DNA of 21,276 nucleotides from Gemmatimonadales bacterium UBA7889 (GTDB lineage Bacteria > Gemmatimonadota > Gemmatimonadetes > Longimicrobiales > Gaopeijiaceae), in NCBI GenBank assembly GCA_002501085.1, contig DLRL01000058.1:1-21276 (forward strand). The letters run 5' to 3'. The position numbers and the translations under genes were made by a program. Shown here one piece after another: positions 14,330 to 21,276 of this stretch. The stretch's first letter is position 1, and the number at the start of each line of letters is the position of its first letter. Under the pieces are notes generated by a model. The model saw nothing but the letters and a program-made list of their open reading frames with translations. It had not been told where the DNA came from and did not search any database.

Positions 14330-16093
14330 TTATCCCTCATGTGGACCAACCGGGCACTTAATTTCCTCCGGTGGAGTGTGCTGGGCCACATAACCGCCGA
14401 CCCCGTTCACCCTATACTGGTAGGGGCCTCCATACACCGTGGGCGGCTCATTCCAGTTCAAATGCGGCGCCGGCGATGGCGTAGTCCATTCCAGCGTCGC
14501 TCCATTCCATGGATTTGCCTCAGCTCTCGTCCCCCAGAACAAGCTGCGAAACAAGTTCACGAAGAACACAAGTTGGCCTGCAATCGCGACAAAAAGCAGA
14601 AATGTGATCCAGACATTCATCTCCTGAAGTGGGCGGACGTATTCGTAATACGTTGGGTCGTATACTCGCCTGAGAGCGCCTCCAAGACCGAGATAGTGCA
14701 TGCCGATGAAAGCCGGGAAGACAGAGGAAATTGTGAGCCAAAAATGGATTTTTCCCAGAGTTTCGTTCATGTGCCGTCCAAACATCTTCGGAAACCAGTA
14801 ATAGATGGCGGCAAAAATTCCGAAAGATGTCACCACTCCGATCATGAAATGGAAATGCCCAACAACAAATACGGAACTATGGAAGTAGATATCTGAGGCT
14901 GCCGTACCAAGCCAAAGTCCACCTAGGCCACCCGTGCCCACAGCAGAGATAATTCCGATTGCGAAGAGCATCGCAGTCGTCAGCCGGATATCGGCCCTCC
15001 AAAGGCTGGCAACCAAATTGACCCCGATAACAGCAAAGGGCAGAGTTATCAGGACGGTCACAATCGAGAAATATTCGCCGAGATATGGATTCATACCGCT
15101 CGTGAACATGTGGTGACCCCACACGATCATGCTCAATACGGCCGCGACTATGAGCGCCCAAACCGTCGTGCGGTAACCGAACACTGGACGTCGCCCGAAG
15201 GTAGCTACTACGTCAAAGGCAATTCCTAAAGCTGGGAGCACCAACACATAGACCTCAGGATGACCCAGGAACCAGAATAGGTGTTGGAAAAGAAGCGGCG
15301 TGCCACCTTCGTACGCGAGTACGTTGCCACCAAGTACCAAGCCCTCTGGCAGAAAGAAACTCGTTCCACCGTGACGATCTAAGAGGAGCATGATTGCTGC
15401 TGCAGTAAGGGGAGGAAATGCGAGGATCCCTAGTACAGACGAAACCAACAACGTCCAGACTGTGAGAGGCATGCGCATCAATGACATCCCCTTGGTGCGC
15501 AAGTTAAGGATTGTGGTAGCGAAATTCAGGCTTCCCATGGTAAAGGAGACGATGAACAAGGCCATGCCGAGGATCCACAGGGTCTGGCCCAACCCCGAGC
15601 CAGGAAGGGCACCAGGGAGTGCGGACAGAGGTGGGTACGATGTCCACCCTCCTGCGGCAGCACCACCTTCGACAAAGAAAGAGGCCAGCATGATCAAGCA
15701 CGCAGGTACTATCGTCCAATAAGAGAGCATATTGAGGAACGGGTAAGCCATGTCCCGTGCACCAACCTGCAATGGGATAATAAAGTTTCCCACACCGCTC
15801 ACTAGGGCTAACGAAATCACGAAAAAAACCATGATCGTCCCATGCATCGTGACCATGGTAAGGTAGAACTCCGGCTTGAGTGCCCCGCCTTCATAGGCAG
15901 TCGGGAGTAGTTGCTCCATAATCGGCCATAACCTGACCGGCCACGTCATCTGCATCCGTATTAGCACCGAGAGGCCGACGGCGACAAGCGCCATGAAAAC
16001 CGCGGTTAAGATGTACTGGATCCCGATGACTTTGTGATCGGTGGAGAAGATATATCTCCGCCAGAACGGAAGTCCTGCATGAGCAGAACTCAA
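14330..16093 (-). CDS. ctaD: Heme-copper oxidase subunit I, A-family, lacking K-channel residues
   Basis: Catalytic subunit of a terminal oxidase, 587 residues, about 12 membrane spans. Ligands are all present: His84 (MHGT) and His415 for the low-spin heme, His413 for the high-spin heme, and His278, His327 and His328 for CuB, with the Tyr282 cross-link partner in GHPEVY. The D-channel entry Asp114 (ARDMAYP) and Glu280 are kept. Spacing from HH to HFH equals that of Paracoccus (87 residues), so positions can be read across without gaps: the K-channel Lys354 is Ile356, Thr351 is Phe353, and Ser291 is Phe293. The Mg-site Asp404 is Ser406. The start is TTG at 16093 with GGAGG 6 nt upstream, overlapping the subunit II stop. 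Oxygen reduction is the likely reaction; the loss of the K channel leaves the mechanism open. Confidence 0.94.
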   Translation of the reverse strand: MSSAHAGLPFWRRYIFSTDHKVIGIQYILTAVFMALVAVGLSVLIRMQMTWPVRLWPIMEQLLPTAYEGGALKPEFYLTMVTMHGTIMVFFVISLALVSGVGNFIIPLQVGARDMAYPFLNMLSYWTIVPACLIMLASFFVEGGAAAGGWTSYPPLSALPGALPGSGLGQTLWILGMALFIVSFTMGSLNFATTILNLRTKGMSLMRMPLTVWTLLVSSVLGILAFPPLTAAAIMLLLDRHGGTSFFLPEGLVLGGNVLAYEGGTPLLFQHLFWFLGHPEVYVLVLPALGIAFDVVATFGRRPVFGYRTTVWALIVAAVLSMIVWGHHMFTSGMNPYLGEYFSIVTVLITLPFAVIGVNLVASLWRADIRLTTAMLFAIGIISAVGTGGLGGLWLGTAASDIYFHSSVFVVGHFHFMIGVVTSFGIFAAIYYWFPKMFGRHMNETLGKIHFWLTISSVFPAFIGMHYLGLGGALRRVYDPTYYEYVRPLQEMNVWITFLLFVAIAGQLVFFVNLFRSLFWGTRAEANPWNGATLEWTTPSPAPHLNWNEPPTVYGGPYQYRVNGVGGYVAQHTPPEEIKCPVGPHEG

Positions 16094-16911
16094 GCATCAC
16101 CTCCCTGTTCTGAAAGCCATGTTTCATAATCATCGGGACTCATCACGATGACTCGGCCACCCATTCGATAATGGGCAAGACCGCACAGTTCAGCACACCC
16201 CATCTCGAATTCTCCTAGCTGGGTCGGGACGAACGTTGTACTTCCAACCATACCCGGTACGATATCCTGTTTTACCCGGAAAGCGGCTACCGAAAAACTG
16301 TGTAGAACATCATGTGAGCGCAGGCGAAGCTGCGTTGGTCGATTGACCGGAAGACGCAAGATATTCCTCTCGACGATATCGTCAGAGCCTCGGGGGTCGG
16401 CATCATCAATTCCGGTCGGGTTCGACTGGCCATCAATCTGAGCGGGATCGGTCCTGCCAAACTCTCCATCCTCGCCCGGATAGCGAACGATCCATTCGAA
16501 TTGACGTGCCGCTACATCAACTACGAGAACATCTTCAGAAACCTCACCGTAGATCTCGTCCCAGACCGGAAGTCCTAAAAACAAAACCCCGACTTCGGAG
16601 ACCAGGGCCATGGTCAAGACTGGGATAATCGACCAGAGTCTCTCGGTCTTAGGATTAGTTTGAATCGTTGTCGAGTCCTCACCACTCCCGGACTTTAGAA
16701 TAAAATAGATGAGCACTGCGTGCCCGATCACGAAAATTGCGCCCGTCGTCACAAGCAGATATCGGATCAACCCGTCCACCCCCTCAGCGTGACGAGAGGC
16801 TGCAGGAGGAAGCCAATCCGGCATCGCAAATCCCCATACGGTCAACGTTGTGACCCCGAAAAAAAAGAGGGCTAAGGCGGTTGTTTCGAAAGTTCGAGCT
16901 CGGGCGATCAA
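16090..16911 (-). CDS. ctaC: Cytochrome oxidase subunit II with complete CuA site
   Basis: Electron-entry subunit of 273 residues, with an N-terminal hydrophobic segment (about 10-30), two further spans (about 50-72 and 95-115) and a periplasmic cupredoxin domain. The CuA ligands are all present: His204 (DVLHSFSV), Cys239, Glu241, Cys243, His247 and Met250 (CAELCGLAHYRM). FRVKQDIVPG and the aromatic EWIVRYPGEDGEFG region are typical. There is no C-terminal heme c domain, so this is aa3 rather than caa3 in build and must take electrons from a separate cytochrome c. An Asp/Gly-rich loop (about 147-178) is longer than usual. The start is TTG at 16911 with AAGGAG 6 nt upstream. It is the first gene of the oxidase operon. 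Confidence 0.94.
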   Translation of the reverse strand: MIARARTFETTALALFFFGVTTLTVWGFAMPDWLPPAASRHAEGVDGLIRYLLVTTGAIFVIGHAVLIYFILKSGSGEDSTTIQTNPKTERLWSIIPVLTMALVSEVGVLFLGLPVWDEIYGEVSEDVLVVDVAARQFEWIVRYPGEDGEFGRTDPAQIDGQSNPTGIDDADPRGSDDIVERNILRLPVNRPTQLRLRSHDVLHSFSVAAFRVKQDIVPGMVGSTTFVPTQLGEFEMGCAELCGLAHYRMGGRVIVMSPDDYETWLSEQGGDA

Positions 16912-17310
16912 GCACCACTCCTTACGTTTTGGAGGCAGTGGGACTGGATTGAAAAGACGGCGGAATCTCTACTGCACCGCAGAAATCCGCTGTGGGGAAC
17001 GATCCTTCAATGGTGAGGGAAATACTCCGACACCCAAGAACCGCTTGTCTCAATACCACATGGGAAAACACTTGTGTAAGAAACCATGAGGCATGCAAGA
17101 GTCTCACACTGAATACGGAAGATCGAGTTGGTAGCTTCGCTCCAAGTCCCGTTTACAGAACTTTCTTCAGCTCGGATCTAGGTGCACTTCAGATAAGTCT
17201 ACTGTAGGGGGTATCCGTACAGCGATTGACTGAGATTGCCCTATCGGCAGGTCGTCCCTCTCAGTCCAGGTTTCTCCTTATTTACTTGTTGACGGGGATA
17301 CGCCACACCT
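16912..17310. other. Divergent intergenic region upstream of the oxidase operon and the DUF454 gene
   Basis: About 400 bp without a convincing gene. It must hold the promoter of the oxidase operon (minus) and probably that of the DUF454 gene (plus). TTGACT (17226-17231) and TTGACG (17290-17295) are possible -35 elements for the plus strand, but neither has a good -10. I see no clear NarL or FNR site. Confidence 0.4.
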
Positions 17311-17760
17311 ATGCGCAATGATTGCCCCATCGACCACAAGAGAGTTGAACGGGCCGTGGGGGATCTCCCTGGTCCAGTCAAGCGCTTTGTATACTTCCTG
17401 ATAGGTGCGATGAGTATCGTCCTAGGGGTGATCGGCATCTTCATTCCACTTTGGCCAACAACATGCTTTCTGCTGTTAGCGGGGTGGTGCTTCGCCAGAA
17501 GCTCACTGACCGCAGAGCGATGGCTTCACGAGAACCGACTTTTTGGACATTACCTGAGGGAGTACCGGGAGCGAGGAATTATCTCTTCCGGTGTGCGCTA
17601 TGTATCAGTAGCTACGCTGTGGATTTTCGTTTCTGTTTCGGGTTTCTTCCTCATAAATGAGGTCTGGGCTATCGCGCTACTCCTTGTAGTGGCAACGGCA
17701 GTCACGATCCATCTCTATTCACTTCCTACCGAAAGGCATAGCGCAACTCTTGATAGTTAG
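17311..17760 (+). CDS. DUF454 (YbaN-like) inner-membrane protein
   Basis: Membrane protein of 149 residues. The core GVIGIFIPLWPTTCFLLLAGWCFARSS at about residues 43-69 is the DUF454 signature (usually PLLPTTPFLLLAAxCFARSS). It is followed by ERWLHENRLFGHYLREYRE, also typical. Spans are seen at about 27-47, 50-66, 97-115 and 118-137. The molecular function of the family is unknown; members occur near many respiratory and heme-related genes. ATG at 17311 has no strong Shine-Dalgarno (GGGGA lies 12 nt upstream), so the start is uncertain; the first 24 residues are polar. It is transcribed away from the oxidase operon. Confidence 0.85.
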   Translation: MRNDCPIDHKRVERAVGDLPGPVKRFVYFLIGAMSIVLGVIGIFIPLWPTTCFLLLAGWCFARSSLTAERWLHENRLFGHYLREYRERGIISSGVRYVSVATLWIFVSVSGFFLINEVWAIALLLVVATAVTIHLYSLPTERHSATLDS

Positions 17761-17766
17761 CCTTTC

Positions 17767-17791
17767 ACGTCCGATCAAGAGACTCGGACGT
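17767..17791 (+). terminator. Perfect 8-bp hairpin directly after the DUF454 stop
   Basis: ACGTCCGA and TCGGACGT pair around a 9-nt loop, starting 7 bp after the stop codon. There is no T-run downstream, so it is not a classic intrinsic terminator; it may stabilise the mRNA end or help stop transcription. Nothing else is seen from 17792 to 17973. Confidence 0.4.
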
Positions 17792-17973
17792 TACATCTGA
17801 TGCATAAGGCAGGTCTCGGTCGAAAGTGCTTGATACCGGAGAAAGATCAGGGTAGCACTGTTCTGGCACATGATTAGATGCTCGTGTCTTTGGGAATGGA
17901 TAGCCAGGTGGCCTTCCAAAATTCAAGTTTTTCCATACTTCTGTCATAACTGTCCCCACCAATAACTAAGTGT

Positions 17974-18009
17974 GGGTGGCGGGCAGAAGGGGAAACCGCA
18001 CCGCCACCC
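17974..18009 (-). terminator. GC-rich 9-bp hairpin after the cytochrome/Cu-protein gene
   Basis: GGGTGGCGG and CCGCCACCC pair around an 18-nt loop, 13 bp after the stop at 18022. On the minus strand the stem is followed by ACACTTAGTTATT, only partly T-rich. This is the best candidate terminator for the minus-strand operon that enters from the right. Confidence 0.5.
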
Positions 18010-18021
18010 CAGGGGCCCTGC

Positions 18022-19353
18022 TTAGCGAGAACCCCCGTCCTCAGTTGCGATTCTGGCTCTCTCTCTCACGAGGCGTAGATAGGCGTCTTCTGTAAGGTTG
18101 GTGACCCCAATCCACATATGTCCCATCTCGTCAGCTGCCCGGTCACCCCAAGTTACAAAGTCATCAGGATGTGGGTTGGAGAGCTGATCTTCAGTATTGT
18201 CGTACCACATATTGAATTTCAGGACCGTCCCCGAAGGGAGAAGCGGGGCCACATGGTCCTCGTAGATGTAGTTGTTGTGCCAGTTGAATTGGAAGTTGTC
18301 GATTATGCTGAGTAACTCTCGACGTCCATCCGGATAGATCGCTTCCATCGAAGCACCCTTGCCCCTCAAGTGGAAGTGCGCCTGAAAGCTCTGAATCCGG
18401 ACAGGGCTCTGCATGACCCACTCCCTCTCGTACATAGGAGTTGAGTGAGGAGGAATTTCTAGGACACTCTGAGGGGCGACATTGAACATCCTAAGCACAG
18501 TTGGAAACTCCGGCTCATAACCCTCAGGATACAGCCAAATACCAAGAGACACTTGATCGGCAGGAGCAGGGGTCCCGTTGGGATAATAGTGCACTTCGAA
18601 GCTAATCTCAGAACCTGCCTGCAATAACTTTCCGGTTCCTTCTTGATACTGTTCACCAACTTTCCCAAGTGCCCATTCCGTAAGCAAACCACCCACGCTC
18701 TCTTCCTGCACCGCCGTTGCCAAGAAATGGTGCGTGACACCACGGCCCAAAGGATAGGACGGCAATACTTCGACCGCTCGGACATAACGATCCTGGGTTA
18801 GGCCAGTTGCCACCCTCGGACGCCACCACTGGTCGTTGCCATGAGCCGGCACATCGAAGGGGTCGGTCTTGATCACCAGATCCGGTGACCCAAGTTCCCC
18901 GAGCATCAAGAAATTTTCTCCGGAAGGGAACTCTACCGGTGCCGGTAAGTCTGCGGGATCACCTCTAGGCGTTCCGGCATCGACCCAATCTATGATTGTC
19001 ACGATTTCTTGTTCCGTCAGTGACCGATCGTTCTTGTACTCCTGAATGCCGAGGTGAGGGTTCAAATGCCAGGGCGGCATAAGTCGTTGGGTTACACGAT
19101 CTTTGATCCGACGTGCCGCGCGGCGCGCGTCCTCGTAGTCCACCAGAGCGAACGGGCCGATGGCTCCTTCCTGATGACACTGCTGGCAGTTCTCCTGTAG
19201 GATCGGAGCAACGTCCTTAGAGTATGTGACAGTCTCGACGCCTTGGGCGTAAGCCGCCCCCTGAAAGGTCAGCACCAACACGACTGTCGATACTAGCTCA
19301 GCCAGGAGACGTCTCCACCGCGCACTTCTATCTAGCTCGTTCACGTCGCTCAT
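18022..19353 (-). CDS. Secreted c-type cytochrome with type-2 copper monooxygenase-like (PHM/DBH-fold) domain
   Basis: Exported protein of 443 residues. A signal peptide (WRRLLAELVSTVVLVLTFQG, cleavage near AYAQ) is followed by a heme c domain with CQQCH at residues 56-60. The rest resembles copper type-2 ascorbate-dependent monooxygenases. Residues matching the two PHM copper sites can be placed: His208/His209 (THHF) and His255 (VHYYPNG) for CuH; His326/His328 (AHFHLRG) and Met410 (ADEMGHMWIG) for CuM. In PHM these sites bind oxygen and hydroxylate a C-H bond; the heme could feed electrons instead of ascorbate. The substrate is unknown. I chose ATG at 19353 because AGGAGG lies just upstream; an in-frame ATG at 19377 would add eight residues before the signal peptide. 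It follows an exported protein after 28 bp. Confidence 0.82.
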   Translation of the reverse strand: MSDVNELDRSARWRRLLAELVSTVVLVLTFQGAAYAQGVETVTYSKDVAPILQENCQQCHQEGAIGPFALVDYEDARRAARRIKDRVTQRLMPPWHLNPHLGIQEYKNDRSLTEQEIVTIIDWVDAGTPRGDPADLPAPVEFPSGENFLMLGELGSPDLVIKTDPFDVPAHGNDQWWRPRVATGLTQDRYVRAVEVLPSYPLGRGVTHHFLATAVQEESVGGLLTEWALGKVGEQYQEGTGKLLQAGSEISFEVHYYPNGTPAPADQVSLGIWLYPEGYEPEFPTVLRMFNVAPQSVLEIPPHSTPMYEREWVMQSPVRIQSFQAHFHLRGKGASMEAIYPDGRRELLSIIDNFQFNWHNNYIYEDHVAPLLPSGTVLKFNMWYDNTEDQLSNPHPDDFVTWGDRAADEMGHMWIGVTNLTEDAYLRLVRERARIATEDGGSR

Positions 19354-19381
19354 TATACCTCCTGTTATTGTCAGCATCGCA

Positions 19382-20194
19382 TCAACGGCTGACCGAAATG
19401 CTTATGTATCCGTTGGTCCAACAGCACTGCTCTAGACCTGCCGCACTCACCCGCATATCCGAGTGATCAGCTCGCACGTAGAGCACGTATTCGCCTGGCT
19501 CACTAAAGAACGCAGTTGTTGCAGCCTCGGTGTTCCCCTCCTCGATGGGGAGTACCCCCTTTTCGAACGTCACATCGCCGGGGCCACGATATTTGTACCA
19601 ACGGAGCGTGACTCCACGACCCTGCTCGTCCCAGGCGCGCACATTCAGCGTGAGGGGGTTAGCAACTTTGGCCGCGACTGGACCCACCCGGGTGCCGTTC
19701 GGTCCTCTGGACTCCTTGCCACCCTCCTCGAGTACGAGGACAGGCGGATAACGGTCGATCGCCCGTGCGTAAAGATTATCGGTCTCGTAGCTGTCGATGA
19801 GGCCTCCGGGGATTGAGTACTGCTCCCCGTTCGCTTCGAGGGTCCATCTCACGCGATCCTCGCGACCGAAATCAGCCGGCACAGTCACAGTAAATACCCC
19901 ATAGCTGCGACGGGGAGTGAAGTATGTGGGCTGACCTTGGTCGACCGAACCCCCGTCAACCCAATTACTAGTTCCGGGTGGGATTGTAAGCACTTCCTGG
20001 GTGTTTCGATTGATGTAACCAAAGGATAAGGTGTAGGTACCATTTGGATTCTTATACCAACCCTCAAACTTCGGACTGACACCCAGTCCAACGGGCTGCA
20101 GCCGAGCACGAGGGTTATACTGAGCCTTGAGTGACTGTCCCATGATTAGGGCCATCGCCAGCGCGAGAGCCACCCCAGCAAGTTTCCTGTTCAT
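19382..20194 (-). CDS. Exported protein of unknown function, probable operon partner of the Cu/heme protein
   Basis: Product of about 270 residues with a clear signal peptide (MNRKLAGVALALAMALIMGQ, cleavage near LKAQ). The mature part is rich in beta-type segments: FEGWYKNPNGTYTLSFGYINRN, a WVDGG turn, a GVFTVTVPADFG strand, and a late region (LTLNVRAWDEQGRGVTLRWYKYRG, GEYVLYVRADHSD) that looks like an Ig or cadherin-like sandwich domain. Cys-Cys-Trp (CCWTNGY) near the end is unusual. I do not recognise a named family. The frame is open from 20320, but AGGAG 7 nt upstream of ATG 20194 and the signal peptide fix the start there; ATG 20197 directly before it is possible. The Cu/heme protein gene follows 28 bp downstream, so the two are probably made together in the periplasm or outside. 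Confidence 0.75.
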   Translation of the reverse strand: MNRKLAGVALALAMALIMGQSLKAQYNPRARLQPVGLGVSPKFEGWYKNPNGTYTLSFGYINRNTQEVLTIPPGTSNWVDGGSVDQGQPTYFTPRRSYGVFTVTVPADFGREDRVRWTLEANGEQYSIPGGLIDSYETDNLYARAIDRYPPVLVLEEGGKESRGPNGTRVGPVAAKVANPLTLNVRAWDEQGRGVTLRWYKYRGPGDVTFEKGVLPIEEGNTEAATTAFFSEPGEYVLYVRADHSDMRVSAAGLEQCCWTNGYISISVSR

Positions 20195-20720
20195 CATTCG
20201 ACTCCTGCAGTCGTTCAGCATATATCTTGAAACGTTGAGACACCGGAAACGACGGACCAGTGGGAAAAATACCGCCTCGTTGTAGGGAAAAACCCCACAG
20301 GCCAGCACGCTGTACGTCACATCAGAAGCACTAATTCGTGTTGACGGCTACTCTAGGAGAGCAGAGGAGATTGAGACGGAGTATGAATTCCTGTGCGAAC
20401 AACGGCCCGGCCAAGCACTGTCTCGTGACTTGACCGGACCGCCGTGAGCGTGCAAGCTACGAACGAACGACGCGCCCCTTGCTCGTCGGGGGGTTCGATG
20501 AAGCTCAGCACTCCCACGCTCGCTAGGGGGAGGAGGATTGTTGGGTGAACGAACCCCCCAAGCGTGCTCGAATTATGGTCCATCCAATAGCTCTTGGCTG
20601 TCAGGGATACCACTAGATCAGCAGAGGGGAAAACCCCTCCCACCACACCAGACCAGATACGCAAAACAGTGCTGAATAGTGAAGCAGCGTCATCAATAGA
20701 CTCCCCCCACGAAGGTCTCA
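20195..20720. other. Stretch with promoter for the exported-protein operon and one doubtful ORF
   Basis: The first 150 bp to the left (20195-20350) should hold the promoter of the minus-strand operon. From 20353 to 20721 a 122-codon minus-strand frame is open, starting at an ATG that shares a base with the stop of the next gene (TAATG). Its product has no signal peptide, no motif I recognise and no Shine-Dalgarno, and reads like a chance frame; the overlap is the only point in its favour. I see no RNA gene or repeat here. Confidence 0.3.
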
Positions 20721-21221
20721 TTATCCGCGCGGTGCAGCAGGAGCGGCTGGTGTGCAGAGGACCAGGAAGTAGTACAGTTTTTCGCCCACTGTCTTGAATA
20801 CGGCGTCACTTACCGTCAACTCTGCGTCGGTATTAAGAGAGACCGATGAATCGTAGAAACTAAAGAGACAGTCTGCTTGACTTTTCCGGAAACGAATAGA
20901 GGCTTCATTCGGGGCATCACGTGGGTCCGGAGTGCGAATCCAGGAATCGGACCGAAGTAGATCGAAGAAATCTCTCACTAGATCTCGTGACAATTGTTTC
21001 GTTGCTGCTGAAGCTGTTACACGGCATCCTGGAGTGAGTGACTGGGTTCGCCAATCGTTTATGGTGTCAGGCTCGGTTAGACTCACCATTCCAGCTACGT
21101 TCTCAATGAAGCGCTCTGCGTCGAGGCAAAGGTCAACTTGGGTCGTTCTGGAATCTTGGGCCTCCAGAACGACAGACCCAGCCGTTATCAGAGCGAGGAC
21201 GAAAAGCAGGGTTTTTTTCAT
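20721..21221 (-). CDS. Small exported protein of unknown function
   Basis: Product of 166 residues with a clean signal peptide (MKKTLLFVLALITAGSVV, cleavage near LEAQ). The mature part has four Cys (in VDLCLDAE, TPGCRVTA, QADCLFSF and LVLCTPAA), which could form two disulfides, and ends in an Ala/Pro-rich tail. It contains no motif known to me. The ATG at 21221 is followed by seven A residues (Met-Lys-Lys), common in exported proteins. The Shine-Dalgarno is weak: AGGGG lies 13 nt upstream. Nothing downstream is firmly linked to it. Real coding is likely from the signal peptide and sustained protein-like composition. Confidence 0.65.
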   Translation of the reverse strand: MKKTLLFVLALITAGSVVLEAQDSRTTQVDLCLDAERFIENVAGMVSLTEPDTINDWRTQSLTPGCRVTASAATKQLSRDLVRDFFDLLRSDSWIRTPDPRDAPNEASIRFRKSQADCLFSFYDSSVSLNTDAELTVSDAVFKTVGEKLYYFLVLCTPAAPAAPRG

Positions 21222-21276
21222 GCCTGAAAAATGCCCCTACCCTCAGAAGATCCGCAACCTAGTCGGGAGGTACCAC

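Noticed and set aside
14330..16093. Classification of the oxidase as a known NO reductase
   Set aside because: All oxygen-reductase features (HPEVY with the cross-link Tyr, CuA subunit II, D-channel Asp and Glu) are present and no NOR-type Glu pattern is visible; only the K-channel loss points that way, so it is kept as a question.
16922..17107. 61-codon minus-strand frame upstream of oxidase subunit II
   Set aside because: Lies where the operon promoter and leader should be; no ribosome site and no protein-like features beyond one hydrophobic patch.
17765..17962. 65-codon minus-strand frame between the DUF454 gene and the Cu/heme protein gene
   Set aside because: No Shine-Dalgarno, no motif, overlaps the hairpin at 17767-17791; probably chance.

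Overview
The window looks like a chromosomal energy-metabolism region from a Gram-negative, moderately GC-rich bacterium. It carries a membrane-bound nitrate reductase operon, a two-component regulatory pair, an aa3-type oxidase operon, and two or three export-tagged proteins. The nar gene order with a leading diheme cytochrome (narC-G-H-J-I-K-K) recalls the Thermus nitrate-respiration island. The secreted c-type cytochrome/type-2 copper monooxygenase protein is of a kind I associate with Gemmatimonadota and Acidobacteriota. I lean towards Gemmatimonadota or a related phylum, but this is a weak inference; no rRNA or other phylogenetic marker is present. I see no tRNA, rRNA, CRISPR array, integrase or insertion sequence.

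Region 1 (1-9569, all minus strand) is a nitrate respiration operon. In transcription order it encodes a membrane-anchored diheme cytochrome c (NarC-like), NarG (Mo/Fe-S catalytic subunit), NarH (Fe-S electron wire), NarJ (assembly chaperone), NarI (diheme cytochrome b anchor), a NarK1-type transporter with an unusual inserted domain, and the start of a second NarK-type transporter that runs off the left edge. Spacing is tight (4-bp overlap, 2-bp gap, short gaps). The 190 bp upstream of narC hold several dyads, including a CRP/FNR-type one.

Region 2 (9761-12535) holds a LuxR/NarL-type response regulator directly abutting its soluble PAS histidine kinase (minus strand). Facing away from them on the plus strand is a two-domain universal stress protein. 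A perfect 16-bp dyad lies between the divergent genes. This pair is a good candidate for controlling the respiratory operons on either side.

Region 3 (12608-16911, minus) is a cytochrome oxidase operon: subunit II (complete CuA site), subunit I, two different subunit III paralogues, subunit IV, and a previously easy-to-miss 50-residue single-span membrane protein overlapping subunit IV by 4 bp. Subunit I keeps every metal ligand, the Tyr cross-link partner and the D-channel Asp and Glu. However, by gapless residue spacing it lacks all three key K-channel residues and one Mg-site ligand. This is the most unusual signal in the window.

Region 4 (17311-21221) holds a plus-strand DUF454 membrane protein, then minus-strand genes: an export-tagged hypothetical protein, a doubtful overlapping ORF, another exported protein, and a secreted cytochrome c/Cu-monooxygenase-like protein that probably shares an operon with that exported protein.

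Together regions 1-3 form a respiratory module in which electrons may be sent to nitrate or to oxygen, with a sensor-regulator pair between the two terminal reductases. Several genes start with TTG or GTG behind a strong Shine-Dalgarno, so start sites here need care.
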